64,000 bases of DNA. Origin: JAEZDR01 sp039811185. GTDB lineage: Bacteria; Bacteroidota; Bacteroidia; Chitinophagales; Chitinophagaceae. The stretch's first letter is position 1. Each line of letters begins with the position of its first letter. Below, one piece after another: positions 16,501 through 25,099 of this stretch. The notes below the pieces were generated by a model. It was not told the DNA's origin, did not search any database, and was given only the letters and a program-made list of their open reading frames with translations. The DNA is taken from the NCBI GenBank assembly GCA_039811185.1, contig JBDHYF010000001.1:62001-126000 (forward strand), written 5' to 3'. The position numbers and the translations under genes were made by a program.

Positions 16501-19088
16501 GCCGTGTGGGTGTTGGAGGTGGTAAGAAAATTCCAGGGCTTTTTACCTTCCGGTACCTTTAAGCCAACGTAGCTTTTGTACGGGCTGAACGGCAGGCTTA
16601 AAGTTTTCATGCTGAAGGCGCCACCCGGTTCGAAAACTTTCACTAAGAAATTTGCTTTCATCATTCCCGGCGCTCCATTATCGTCATCGGTTTTCACATG
16701 CACCTTCATTTGCCCTTCGTTATTGAGTGTAGCGTCGAACAAGTTCAGGGTGCGGCTTTGCGGCGCCGCTGTTGGGTTGCTGAACACATAGTTTTTAAAC
16801 AGCGGAAAGGCCGTTTTAGCAGCTGAAAACGATACCTCGCCGGTTGCTTTCAGGTTACGGGCCGGCGCGCCAAAAAGCCATGCCGCCGTTAGGAGGCCGC
16901 TGTTATCGCTGCCCGCCATCAAAAGTGAATCACTTCCAAAATCGAGATTCACCTTTAGACGGTTCGGCATTACCGTTTCGATCTTAATTGTTTTTTCAAA
17001 TGTGGCGCCGCCTGCTCTTATTTTTACCTGCCAGTTGCCTGTGGGTGCATCGGCATCGGTTGCAATTTTGAAAACATTGTATCCACCGGAATTTTTTTTC
17101 TGAACCACCTTTTTGTATAGCTGGCCCAAAGGATTGATGAGTTCAAATTCCAACGGATGGTCCTCGGGGAGCCCGGATTGATTTTGTTCAATGAAAGAAA
17201 TGAAGAGCGAATCGCCGGGCCGCCAAACGCCTCTTTCACCAAAAATAAATCCCTTCACTCCGTTCTTCACTTCCTCACCCGATATGTCGAACCGGCTTAG
17301 TGGAAGATTACTGCCGGCATCTACTTTCAGGTAACCTTTTTCCTTTCCATCAGATACCATGATCAGAAACGGCGTTTTTGTGAGCGTTGCAGCAGCAATA
17401 CCATATTTATCTGACCGTATTGTTTGTAACACTTGCTGCTGATAATCGAGAAACTTTATTTCTGCATCTTCAACCGGAGCAGCCGTCAGCATATTGGTAA
17501 CAATCACGTGCATATCATTGCCGGCGCCTTTGTGTGCAATGATGCCGATGTTGCTTGCAAGAATATTCCGGCTTTCAAATTTTTCACGGCTGTAATAGGA
17601 ACTGAAGCAAGGATTATCGCGATTTTCCCAATCGAATCCAAACGGATAATAGTTTTCAAAACGACTCCAAAATGCAGAGGCATCATCGAGATCATCTTCA
17701 TAATCGGTATCATAATAAGTTTCATTGTTGCTGATGCCGGATGTACATTCGTACAAGCTGTATTCCGGTCTAAAGCCGATGGTAACATTATAAATAGCGC
17801 CGGGCTCGGCTTTGAAAAATTTATCAATATCGAGCGTGAAACGCTGTCGCTGCCGCAGGTTCAGGGTTTTATCATCATCGAGGCGAATGGTTTTCTGCAC
17901 CACAGGCGTGGCTACCTGGCGCAACCAGTTGCTGCCGCTGAAGTCGTTACTCTGGAAGAACTGAGGAATATTGTTTTCGTAAATTTTTATGATGCTCACA
18001 TCCACCGCTGCCAAATTGATGGCCGTGAATGGCAACACGAGGCGGCCTTCGTGCGGCAGAATATTCCCTTTGCTGACAATTACCACTGACGGTTTTCTTG
18101 TATCGAAAGAAAGTGTGGATGCATAGTACTTCAACAATGCGGTTCCTTTCTTGTTTTCTATTCCTCTGCTGATGTTAACGGTATATTCGCCGGCTGCGTT
18201 TTCAGCAAGATAAACTTTTACTTCGCTGCCGTTGATGGCATAAGAAAGTTGTTCCGAATTACTCACGGTAATAAGGCCGGTCAGGTTCTGAGAAATGTTT
18301 AACTGATCGCTGAAAAGAACGGAAATATATTGACCTCCGGCATTCACCGCGCGAACATCTAACAGGCTGAACTCCGCAGCAGCAGGCACTTTCAGCAGCT
18401 TACTTCCCTCCGACTTGCTGCCAATGCTTTTGCCATTCCATTTCAGCAGCAGAGAATCGTTGTTAGCAGCGCGAACGATGTTTCGAATAATGAAATCGTG
18501 CTTTTTTATTTGAGGCTGATGCTGCCAGCTAACCTTCATCGCATCGCTGTTGTGTGCAACAGTCAGGAGTTTCTCCACTGCTTTTTCATCTTCGAAGTCG
18601 GATGTTTCAATTGTTCCTTCCAAAAACATCAAACCCACATTATCGCTGCTTCGCAGGCCTTTTTCCGTTACAGAAAACGACGGCGGCAAAACCTCTATGT
18701 TGAATTGAAACTCATTGAATTTTTTCGGCACATCCATCACCTTGTCCAAAAAAAACGTTACCGTATATAATTTGCCCGCATCCATTGGTTCGTCGGGCAC
18801 AAACTCTACGGTACGAGCATCCGTCCAAAACGTTTTTCCGCTCACAGCCGGTGAAAATGAAAATAGTCTTTCCTTTGTTTCCCCCAGTGCATGCACCGTT
18901 TTTGCCCCGGCGGCCAACTGAACTTTTACTGCCGATTTTTTTGAAACAGCACCTGACGTAAAAGCAGCGACATACTTGTTGATATCCGGATCTACATTTA
19001 CAATGCTTTCTTTTTTACCGCAGGAAAAAATCGTTACTGACAGCAAGACTAAAAACGACAAGCCGAAGGGTGCTTTCAATACAGACAT
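13539..19088 (-). CDS. Bacterial alpha-2-macroglobulin family lipoprotein
   Basis: 1849 residues. A lipoprotein signal ends IFSC at Cys23. Bacterial A2Ms are periplasmic baits that trap attacking proteases after cleavage through an internal thioester. The thioester motif is intact as GCAEQ (C1394 to Q1397), within the alpha-helical toroid region (about 1370-1640, with QTPDGGFSYWPGQ). MG2-type beta domains and a long central region carrying GVWRPGDSLF (about 620) precede it. The bait region cannot be placed from sequence alone. The gene is the first of the pair with pbpC, in line with guarding or repairing cell-wall breaches. A divergent gene starts 134 nt away. Confidence 0.95.
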   Translation of the reverse strand: MSVLKAPFGLSFLVLLSVTIFSCGKKESIVNVDPDINKYVAAFTSGAVSKKSAVKVQLAAGAKTVHALGETKERLFSFSPAVSGKTFWTDARTVEFVPDEPMDAGKLYTVTFFLDKVMDVPKKFNEFQFNIEVLPPSFSVTEKGLRSSDNVGLMFLEGTIETSDFEDEKAVEKLLTVAHNSDAMKVSWQHQPQIKKHDFIIRNIVRAANNDSLLLKWNGKSIGSKSEGSKLLKVPAAAEFSLLDVRAVNAGGQYISVLFSDQLNISQNLTGLITVSNSEQLSYAINGSEVKVYLAENAAGEYTVNISRGIENKKGTALLKYYASTLSFDTRKPSVVIVSKGNILPHEGRLVLPFTAINLAAVDVSIIKIYENNIPQFFQSNDFSGSNWLRQVATPVVQKTIRLDDDKTLNLRQRQRFTLDIDKFFKAEPGAIYNVTIGFRPEYSLYECTSGISNNETYYDTDYEDDLDDASAFWSRFENYYPFGFDWENRDNPCFSSYYSREKFESRNILASNIGIIAHKGAGNDMHVIVTNMLTAAPVEDAEIKFLDYQQQVLQTIRSDKYGIAAATLTKTPFLIMVSDGKEKGYLKVDAGSNLPLSRFDISGEEVKNGVKGFIFGERGVWRPGDSLFISFIEQNQSGLPEDHPLEFELINPLGQLYKKVVQKKNSGGYNVFKIATDADAPTGNWQVKIRAGGATFEKTIKIETVMPNRLKVNLDFGSDSLLMAGSDNSGLLTAAWLFGAPARNLKATGEVSFSAAKTAFPLFKNYVFSNPTAAPQSRTLNLFDATLNNEGQMKVHVKTDDDNGAPGMMKANFLVKVFEPGGAFSMKTLSLPFSPYKSYVGLKVPEGKKPWNFLTTSNTHTASIVNTDAKGNLIRADRRLEVTFYKVQWRWWWDRSGFEFTNFTQDKYNKLISKQEVTTTNGKADWRFSVPENAWGRYLILVKDIASGHTTGDVVYMDDPGWQSRNNFEDPTAASMLSFTSNKNSYKPGDDITITIPGTNNGKGLVTITSGSRVLKTWWVDTKAGQTQFTFKAEKSYAPNVYASVSLLQPYGQTVNDLPIRMYGVIPIQVEDKETVLYPVIEMPAVIRPEQNTSVTISEKNNKPMWYSIAIVDDGLLDLTNYKTPAPHKYFYAREALWVKTWDIYDFVIGAWGSNIERILTIGGDEGINYNRQPRGANRFPPVVKFMGPFKLDKGKKKHDFLLPQYAGSVRVMVVAAGNDAYGSEEKTVQVKKPVMVLGTLPRVLSPGEEIQLPVTVFTTENNIKTVQLSLQTNNLFDVGTVGSQPLHFTGQGEQTVFFTLKVRNTTGVGKVKIVAAAGKEKAEYNAELNVRNANPFVTTASAETVAAGASWSGTLPTFGDVKTNTHTLEISSSPPISLEKHLSFLIHYPHGCAEQITSAVFAQLYLGRLTDLTASEKASVEKNIKAGIASLANFQTPDGGFSYWPGQREADDWATTYAGHFLLLAQKEGFNVPTQMMNGWIGFQRSKAASWAPATTQFFGADLAQAYRLFTLALAKASDLGAMNRLKSFKYLSNAAKWRLAAAYTLAGQQSTAANIISGSAISSDEPQAGNGTYGSALRDDAMVLESLLLMGKTQQAARVLDKVAAALSQDSWYSTQTTAYALLAVAEFAGKNADGRKMIAEVTINGKTQSVNSSGYLSRIEIPSGNVAPSVRVRNKGANQLFIRTITSGQPLTGEKLELKNNPALLKMNVSYLSKNKQPLNISALQQGTDFVAKISVTNPGGRGVYKRMALTQIILSGWEILNTRLVESEGGFVSSAMQYQNIRDDRALTYFDLKPMETKVFYLRLTAAYTGRFYLPAIICNEMYNENIQAVTNGQWVEVQKDERK

Positions 19089-19222
19089 GATGATGATTTA
19101 ATATGGAAGTTTAAATATAAACAGAAGATTCACTCTGCATGCCGAACGCTTGAGAAAATGGAAAACTTAATTACCGATAACCGCATAGAAAGAATTACTT
19201 TAGAATTTAAACAAATGCTGCT

Positions 19223-20380
19223 ATGAACACCCTGACGGCCTTTATGTATCCCATCGTTTTATTACTGCTGAGTTGTAATAATACTGAACCCGCTTTGAGC
19301 GAAGACCATGTGCTGATGGACTCTTCATCTGTTTTGAAAAGCGAAAAAAAAGAAGTTGATTTTGTTCGGCTACCCGCAGGTTTCAGCATCAGTGTTTTTG
19401 CGGCAGTGCCGAATGCAAGGAGCCTTTGTTTGGGAGAAAAAGGAACGGTGTTTATCGGCAACCGTGCTGAGAACAGTGTATATGCTGCGCGGGACTTAAA
19501 TAGTGATGGCAAAGCCGACAAAGTTTATAAAATTGCCGACGGCCTAGATATGCCCAACGGCGTCGCCTTTAGAAACGGGAACTTGTATGTTGCTACCGTA
19601 AGCCGCGTGCTTTGTTTCAACAACATCGAATCGGAACTGGATAACCCTCCCAAACCTGTTGTCGTGTACGATCAATATCCTTCTAAAAAGCACCACGGGT
19701 GGAAATACATTGCGTTTGGGCCCGATGGTTTGTTGTATGTTCCTGTTGGCGCGCCTTGCAACGTATGTAAGGAAAAAGACAAGATTTATTCAACCATCAC
19801 CACGCTTAATCTTGCCACTAAGGAAAGAAAAATATTTGCTGAAGGCATCCGGAACACCGTTGGCTTCGACTGGCATCCCGTAACAAAGGCGCTTTGGTTT
19901 ACGGACAACGGCCGTGATATGATGGGCGACGATATTCCAAACGACGAATTAAATCATGCACCGGAAGCCGGTATGCACTTTGGGTTTCCGTTTTGTCATC
20001 AGGGAAATATTCCCGATCCGGAATTTGGGAAGCCCTGCGGAAACTATGTTTCGCCTAAAGCGCTGTTGGGGCCGCACGTTGCTGCATTGGGCATGAAGTT
20101 TTATACGGGCAAATCGTTTCCGGCAAAATACCAAAATCAAATTTTTATAGCTGAACACGGCAGTTGGAACAGAAGTAAACCAATCGGCTATCGTGTAGGC
20201 GTTGCGTATCTGCAAGGAAACCGTGTGGTGAAATACGAAACGTTCGCCGATGGCTGGCTGCAAAACGGCGCTGTAAAAGGCCGGCCGGTAGATGTTTTAA
20301 ACATGCCTGATGGAAGCATATTGGTGAGCGACGATTATGCGGGCAAAGTTTACAGGATAAGCTATCGCAAGCTATCTTAA
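19223..20380 (+). CDS. Sorbosone dehydrogenase-like beta-propeller lipoprotein (PQQ-type)
   Basis: 385 residues with a lipoprotein signal (MYPIVLLLLSCNNTE). The six-bladed propeller of the glucose/sorbosone dehydrogenase family is recognisable from LPAGFSISVFA, GWKYIAFGPDGLLYVPVGAPCN, RNTVGFDWHPVTKALWFTDN and AEHGSWNRSKPIGY. Family members oxidise sugars with PQQ in the periplasm, but many Bacteroidota homologues are uncharacterised and the substrate is unknown. No PQQ synthesis genes are nearby. A weak -7 like sequence TACTTTAG lies about 20 nt upstream of the start. Confidence 0.85.
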   Translation: MNTLTAFMYPIVLLLLSCNNTEPALSEDHVLMDSSSVLKSEKKEVDFVRLPAGFSISVFAAVPNARSLCLGEKGTVFIGNRAENSVYAARDLNSDGKADKVYKIADGLDMPNGVAFRNGNLYVATVSRVLCFNNIESELDNPPKPVVVYDQYPSKKHHGWKYIAFGPDGLLYVPVGAPCNVCKEKDKIYSTITTLNLATKERKIFAEGIRNTVGFDWHPVTKALWFTDNGRDMMGDDIPNDELNHAPEAGMHFGFPFCHQGNIPDPEFGKPCGNYVSPKALLGPHVAALGMKFYTGKSFPAKYQNQIFIAEHGSWNRSKPIGYRVGVAYLQGNRVVKYETFADGWLQNGAVKGRPVDVLNMPDGSILVSDDYAGKVYRISYRKLS

Positions 20381-20461
20381 TATTTTACACGTAAAAACTC
20401 AGAAAAAGTTAAGCGAAGCTAAAGGCATTATGAAAATTAGATTAAGATTGCCGAAGGTTGA

Positions 20462-20491
20462 TTGTAGTGCAGACCAATAGAAATAAATTTG
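20462..20491 (+). promoter_or_regulatory. Promoter of a candidate small gene
   Basis: TTG (20462-20464), a 19-nt spacer and TAAATTTG (20484-20491) form an exact Bacteroidota -33/-7 pair in an intergenic stretch, 18 nt before a 30-codon frame that ends 30 nt before a strong terminator. Confidence 0.6.
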
Positions 20492-20509
20492 AAACTGAAA
20501 TAACAAAAT

Positions 20510-20602
20510 ATGCTAACACTGAAATCCATCCTCCAGACTTTATTAGATATTATTTTTGGAAATGATAAGCAGTTACAACCCATTCCTGTAAAATCTAAAT
20601 AA
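20510..20602 (+). CDS. Candidate 30-residue small protein
   Basis: An ATG-started frame of 30 codons with product MLTLKSILQTLLDIIFG... ending KSK: an amphipathic or hydrophobic first half and a basic, Pro-containing tail. It is too short for ordinary gene finding. Support comes from context: an exact promoter just upstream, a perfect hairpin terminator just downstream, and no other gene in this 275-nt gap. It might be a membrane-associated small protein or a type I toxin-like peptide. The transcript could equally be a non-coding RNA. Confidence 0.45.
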   Translation: MLTLKSILQTLLDIIFGNDKQLQPIPVKSK

Positions 20603-20632
20603 CAACCCGATTTATTCTCGATAAACCCTGAG

Positions 20633-20662
20633 TTACCCCTTCTGAGGGGTAATTTTTATTTT
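20633..20662 (+). terminator. Intrinsic terminator after the small unit
   Basis: Stem TTACCCC (20633-20639) and GGGGTAA (20646-20652) with loop TTCTGA, followed by TTTTTATTTTT. It closes the small unit, or read-through from the beta-propeller gene, and runs into the convergent radical SAM gene. Confidence 0.85.
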
Positions 20663-21687
20663 TCCCATACGGTAAGTCCTTCGCTGCAATTTGCACAGAT
20701 GTCGATGTTTTTACGGCTTTTGGTTAGCTCGCTTCTAAACTGACGATAGTTTTCGTTATTCCAGATTTCTTTAAAGCTCTGAGTCCTTAAATTGCCGAGG
20801 CGGTGCATAGCATCTTTATCGAAGCAACAAGGCACTACCATTCCGTCCCAGGTAATAACGTTTGCGTGCCACAGCTTCCAGCAATGATTTTTCATGGAGC
20901 TGCGAATGCTGGTTTTGCCGTCCTTATCCTTTTTATAGCGACTATATTTTTGGATGGTTGGAATGAGCTGATGCGGGTCTGTTTCATAATCGTAAACCTG
21001 CGCTGTTTTAAAACGCACCTGATCTACGCCCACCTCTTTCGCCAGCTTTTTCACCTCTTCAATCTGGTGTTCGTTAGGCTTTACAACAAGAAACTGAAAA
21101 AAGATGAATGGCGTTTTACTGTTTAGTTCTTTCTTCCACTTTACAATGTTTTTTGCGCCCTGAATTACTTTCTCCAGGTTGCCGCCAATGCGGTACTGCC
21201 GGTAAACATCCTGCGTGGTTCCGTCGATAGAAATAATTAACCGGTCGAGTCCGCTTTCAACGGTTTTGCGTGCAATCTCATCTGTGAGATAATGGGCGTT
21301 GGTTGATGTAGCCGTATATATCTTTTTATCGGAAGCATACTTCACCATGCTTAAAAACTGCTTGTTCAAATAAGGTTCGCCCTGAAAATAGAAGATCAGG
21401 TACAGCAGTTCTTTATGAATTTCATTGATGGTGGATTTAAAAAAATCTTCCTGAAGCATGCCCGTTGGGCGTGTAAAAGCGCGCATACCGCTTGGACATT
21501 CGGGGCACCTCAGGTTGCACGATGTAGTTGGTTCGAATGAGATGGAAACCGGATAGCCCCATTGTACCGGCCGCTTTAATATTTTAGTAACCGTGAAGCT
21601 TGAGTAAACTTGTATCATATTCCAAACCCGGCGGATGCTAAGTTTTCTGAGGATGTTGACACTGTCGTTCCAATTGAAGTAAGGCAT
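20656..21687 (-). CDS. Radical SAM/SPASM domain protein
   Basis: 343 residues. The radical SAM cluster motif is CNLRCPEC (CxxxCxxC, about 59-66), with YFQGEPYLN and ISIDGTTQDVYRQYR further on. The C-terminal SPASM region has cysteines in HCWKLWHA, VVPCCFD and ICANCSEG for an auxiliary iron-sulphur cluster. Such proteins modify peptides or other substrates, but no precursor-peptide gene is adjacent apart from the candidate 30-residue frame on the other strand. A TATTTTTA near-match to the -7 box lies 3 nt before the ATG. Substrate unknown. Confidence 0.9.
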   Translation of the reverse strand: MPYFNWNDSVNILRKLSIRRVWNMIQVYSSFTVTKILKRPVQWGYPVSISFEPTTSCNLRCPECPSGMRAFTRPTGMLQEDFFKSTINEIHKELLYLIFYFQGEPYLNKQFLSMVKYASDKKIYTATSTNAHYLTDEIARKTVESGLDRLIISIDGTTQDVYRQYRIGGNLEKVIQGAKNIVKWKKELNSKTPFIFFQFLVVKPNEHQIEEVKKLAKEVGVDQVRFKTAQVYDYETDPHQLIPTIQKYSRYKKDKDGKTSIRSSMKNHCWKLWHANVITWDGMVVPCCFDKDAMHRLGNLRTQSFKEIWNNENYRQFRSELTKSRKNIDICANCSEGLTVWEK

Positions 21688-21748
21688 GTGTAAAAATACG
21701 GAACAATGCCATCTGCGGTTTTGGAATGCGATAAACCCTTAAAAAAAT

Positions 21749-21756
21749 TAACTTTG
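21749..21756 (+). promoter_or_regulatory. -7 promoter box of the M1 aminopeptidase gene
   Basis: TAACTTTG matches TAnnTTTG exactly and lies 5 nt before the ATG at 21762. A TTTTG at 21719-21723 is a possible -33 element at the long spacing of 25 nt. Confidence 0.55.
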
Positions 21757-21761
21757 AAAGC

Positions 21762-23687
21762 ATGAGATGGCTGCTTGTTTTTATTAGCTGCTGCCTTGCT
21801 TTTGCCGGGCAGGCGCAGGAAACATTTTCCGGACGGTTGTCCTGTTCGCATCAAAAACAATTCAGCGCAGCGAAACATGCAGAGGCGATTTCGGGCGCCG
21901 GTGATAACTTTCATGTACATCATTACCGATGTAACTGGAAGCTTGATCCGGCAGTCAGGTGGATTGAAGGCGCTGTGAAAATCAGCTTTCGAACGCTTGC
22001 CCAAAGCGACTCTATTGTACTTGATTTAACCGATAAGCTGATGGTAGACAGCGTGCTTTTCGATCAACAAAAAATTAGTTTTACGCAGCGCTCCAATAAA
22101 ACGCTGTCGCTTTATTTTCCCTCCACCATTCCTCAAAACAGCTATGCCGCAGCAACTGTGTTCTACCATGGTGAACCGGATATTTCTGCTTTTGGCTCAT
22201 TCATCACAACACTTCATAACAATACACCGGTGTTGTGGACCTTGAGTGAGCCTTTTGGTTCACGTGATTGGTGGCCGTGTAAGAACAACGTGGGCGAAAA
22301 AGCCGACAGCATCGACATCACCATTCAATATCCGGCGCAGTATACGGCTTCATCAAACGGGCTGTTGTTCAGCGAAAGCGAAGCCAATGGGTTTAAAACA
22401 TCGCATTTTAAACACCGTTATCCAATTGCCTCCTATCTCGTTGCCGTCGCCATTACGAATTATTCTGTGATCTACGATTCTGTAACAATGGGTCAAAAAC
22501 GTTTTGCTCTATTGCACTATGTATATCCGGAAGATTTGGCCGTATGGCAGGCACAGGCCCCCGCAGTTAAAAATGCCTTTACGAATTTTTATAACTGGAT
22601 GGGCGACTATCCATTTGATAAAGAAAAATATGCGCAAACACAGTTCTCGTGGGGTGGCGGAATGGAACATCAAACCAATTCGTTTATCTCCGGAACGGAC
22701 GAATATCTTATGGCCCACGAGTTGGCGCATCAGTGGTTCGGCGACAAATTATCCATTTCTGACTGGCGCCATCTTTGGCTGAACGAAGGCTTTGCAACCT
22801 TTTTCGGGTTGTTGAACTTTAAAGTTACCAACCGGCCCTGGTACGATTATCTGATGAAAGTGCAGCGTGACAATGTAATTGCCGAACCCGGCGGCTCCGT
22901 TTGGGTAGATGATGTAAGCGATGTAAATCGTCTTTTCAATGGGCGCCTCACCTACGACAAAGGCGCTTGCTTTATACGAATGCTCAACATCTTGTTAGGC
23001 GATGAAAAGTTCTTTAAACTGATAAAAGATTATACAAATCATTTATCGTTTGCGTATAAAAGCATTGCAACAGAAGACTTTCAGCAACTTGCAGAAAAAT
23101 ATTACGGAGGCCCGCTCGACTTCTTCTTTGATCAATGGATAAAGAAAGAAGGATACCCAACCTATCATATCAACTGGTATCAGAACATGAATCATTGGGC
23201 TAAAATTAAAGTGCATCAAACCACTTCACATCCTTCGGTAAGTTATTTTAAAACCGCTGTGCCGCTTACCTTTAAGTCGTTCGGAAACACATTCAGTACC
23301 ACCGCCTTTTTCTCTAAGCAAGACGATGAAATATGGATAAACGTTGGCTTTGCAGCCGACACGCTCATTATAGATGAAGCGTATCTCACACTGAGTGGCA
23401 GCAACACGAGCGTGAAAACCGGGTATCCCGGCGCTTCTGCTGTGCGCATATTCCCTGTTCCGGCGCAGGATGTTTTAAACGTTGAAATTAAAAATCCTGC
23501 AACCCAATCGTATTATGTTTATGTGGTAAATGCTGAAGGCCGCACCCTGTTGCAGAAAGAACTCACAGCCGACGGCTACGATCAGATATTTCAAATTCCG
23601 GTTCAGTCGCTGGCAAAAGGATGGTACTATATCCGCGTTTCCAACAGCAAAGAAGTTTTGTTGCAGCAGAGCTTTTTACGTCACTGA
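21762..23687 (+). CDS. Secreted M1 family aminopeptidase with type IX sorting domain
   Basis: 641 residues with a Sec signal (MRWLLVFISCCLAFAGQAQ). The catalytic zinc site is HELAHQWFG (H319, E320, H323) and E342 in LNEGFATFF at the standard spacing. The substrate-binding loop reads GGGMEHQ, a variant of the usual GAMEN. The last 80 or so residues form a type A T9SS C-terminal sorting domain, from VRIFPVPAQDVLNVEI to VLLQQSFLRH. The protein should therefore cross the outer membrane through the type IX system and be released or anchored at the surface, where it trims peptides for nutrition. Confidence 0.95.
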   Translation: MRWLLVFISCCLAFAGQAQETFSGRLSCSHQKQFSAAKHAEAISGAGDNFHVHHYRCNWKLDPAVRWIEGAVKISFRTLAQSDSIVLDLTDKLMVDSVLFDQQKISFTQRSNKTLSLYFPSTIPQNSYAAATVFYHGEPDISAFGSFITTLHNNTPVLWTLSEPFGSRDWWPCKNNVGEKADSIDITIQYPAQYTASSNGLLFSESEANGFKTSHFKHRYPIASYLVAVAITNYSVIYDSVTMGQKRFALLHYVYPEDLAVWQAQAPAVKNAFTNFYNWMGDYPFDKEKYAQTQFSWGGGMEHQTNSFISGTDEYLMAHELAHQWFGDKLSISDWRHLWLNEGFATFFGLLNFKVTNRPWYDYLMKVQRDNVIAEPGGSVWVDDVSDVNRLFNGRLTYDKGACFIRMLNILLGDEKFFKLIKDYTNHLSFAYKSIATEDFQQLAEKYYGGPLDFFFDQWIKKEGYPTYHINWYQNMNHWAKIKVHQTTSHPSVSYFKTAVPLTFKSFGNTFSTTAFFSKQDDEIWINVGFAADTLIIDEAYLTLSGSNTSVKTGYPGASAVRIFPVPAQDVLNVEIKNPATQSYYVYVVNAEGRTLLQKELTADGYDQIFQIPVQSLAKGWYYIRVSNSKEVLLQQSFLRH

Positions 23688-23719
23688 TAAAAGTTTCCTA
23701 CCTTTAAAAAAATGCGCAT

Positions 23720-23956
23720 ATGGATCCGGCGTTGAAGGCATATTTTAAGAGGGTACTGGTTTCTTTTATGTTTGGTTTTATCTGGCTGTTTATTATAGCT
23801 ATTGCCGGCGCCTATTTTAACCTCGCATTTTTCGATCGCACCATCTCGGGTTTAAACATTGCCTATTATCTCTATGTAATTATAAGTACAGTGGTGCTGG
23901 TAAAAATTCTTTTGTGGAAGTGGGCAAAGCCTATAGAAGGAATTGAAAAGCACTAA
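23720..23956 (+). CDS. Small two-helix membrane protein
   Basis: 78 residues with two hydrophobic segments (about 12-32 and 45-66) joined by a short loop, and a charged C terminus. No family recognised. A TACCTTTA near-match to the -7 box lies at 23699-23706, 13 nt upstream. The stop overlaps the convergent nucleotidyltransferase stop by 4 nt. Confidence 0.7.
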   Translation: MDPALKAYFKRVLVSFMFGFIWLFIIAIAGAYFNLAFFDRTISGLNIAYYLYVIISTVVLVKILLWKWAKPIEGIEKH

Positions 23957-24945
23957 CTGAATTCAATCTCCGTATTATCACCAATATTTAAGCTGCGGCT
24001 TAGTCCTTTTACTGAAGCATCGCTTCCAATAAGGCTGTTATCGAGCACAACCTCGTTGATGTGTGTGTACGAACCGATGATGCTGTCGCGTACCGTTGAG
24101 TTCTGAATATCGGTATTTGGCCCAACCGATACATGCGGCCCGATGATGGAATTTTTTAACGTACAGCCGGCAGCAATACTTACCGGAGGAATAATGATGG
24201 AATTTTCCAGCCGCGCATGTTCAGAAACATTGCCTCCAAATTTCTTCATGAGGGTGGAATGGCTTTCGAGCAGCGTTTCTTTCTTCCCGCAATCGAACCA
24301 GGTCCGAACTTTAAAGGGCTTAAATTTAGCACCGCGGCTAATCATACATTGCAGTGCATCGGTTAAATTATATTCACCGTGGCTGGTAATATTTTGAATG
24401 AAAATATGCTGCAAACACTCAAACAAAAAACCGGTTTCTTTAATCTTGTATAATCCAACAAGCGCCATATTGCTTTTGGGAATAGATGGCTTTTCAACCA
24501 CCTGTTCAATAAAGTCGTCTTCGTTAATGATGGCCACTCCGAAGTTGCGCGGGTCATCAACCTTTTTTACACCCAACATGCTGTAGGGGCTTTCCACCAC
24601 TTCTTTTAAATCGTATTCGCAAATCGTATCGCCCAACACCACAAACACCTCATCGTTGCCAACCAGTGTTTTCGTTAACTCGATGGCATGCCCGGTTCCC
24701 TGACGCTCGTTTTGGTAAACAAAATGACAGGTAACATCGGGATAAGTTTGCTTCACATATTCGAGAATTTTTTCGCCCATGTAACCGACGATGAAAATAA
24801 ACTCCTGAATGCCCGCCTCTCTAAGCTGATCAACGATAAAACTTAAAATGGTTTTTCCGGCAACGGGAATTAACGCTTTAGGTTGTGTATAGGTATGCGG
24901 GCGAAGCTTGGCACCGGCGCCTGCAACAGGGATAATTGCCTTCAT
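23953..24945 (-). CDS. Sugar nucleotidyltransferase with left-handed beta-helix
   Basis: 330 residues. The N-terminal nucleotidyltransferase domain (about 1-235) has GAGAKLRPHTYTQPKALIP, NERQGTGHAI, VVLGDTICE and VVEKPSIPKS. The C-terminal hexapeptide repeats (about 245-330, SIIIPPVSI... SIIGPHVSV...) form a beta-helix. It resembles glucose-1-phosphate thymidylyl- or uridylyltransferases that activate sugars for cell-surface polysaccharide. The exact nucleotide and sugar are not clear. An exact -7 box lies 44 nt upstream. Confidence 0.9.
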   Translation of the reverse strand: MKAIIPVAGAGAKLRPHTYTQPKALIPVAGKTILSFIVDQLREAGIQEFIFIVGYMGEKILEYVKQTYPDVTCHFVYQNERQGTGHAIELTKTLVGNDEVFVVLGDTICEYDLKEVVESPYSMLGVKKVDDPRNFGVAIINEDDFIEQVVEKPSIPKSNMALVGLYKIKETGFLFECLQHIFIQNITSHGEYNLTDALQCMISRGAKFKPFKVRTWFDCGKKETLLESHSTLMKKFGGNVSEHARLENSIIIPPVSIAAGCTLKNSIIGPHVSVGPNTDIQNSTVRDSIIGSYTHINEVVLDNSLIGSDASVKGLSRSLNIGDNTEIEFS

Positions 24946-24989
24946 GTAAACAATGTTTGTTAACCTTGAAAATTCTTTAAAGCGAGAGA

Positions 24990-24997
24990 CAAATGTA
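24990..24997 (-). promoter_or_regulatory. -7 promoter box of the nucleotidyltransferase gene
   Basis: TACATTTG on the minus strand is an exact match and would give a 5' leader of about 40 nt before the ATG at 24945. Confidence 0.5.
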
Positions 24998-25077
24998 GGG
25001 AAATGATAGGTTAGTAAAGGTTAAGTTATGCTGCTCCAACAGCGTAAAACGTTAAAGGTTGTTGATGCCTAAAGCCA

Positions 25078-25085
25078 TACTTTTG
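25078..25085 (+). promoter_or_regulatory. -7 promoter box of glyA
   Basis: TACTTTTG is an exact TAnnTTTG match, 14 nt before the glyA ATG. A TTG lies 16 nt upstream of it. Confidence 0.6.
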
Positions 25086-25099
25086 CACAAATTTTTTGT

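Noticed and set aside
17433..18089. A 218-codon open frame on the plus strand inside the A2M gene.
   Set aside because: It is antisense to a well-supported gene, has no family resemblance and no promoter, and is a shadow of the coding frame.
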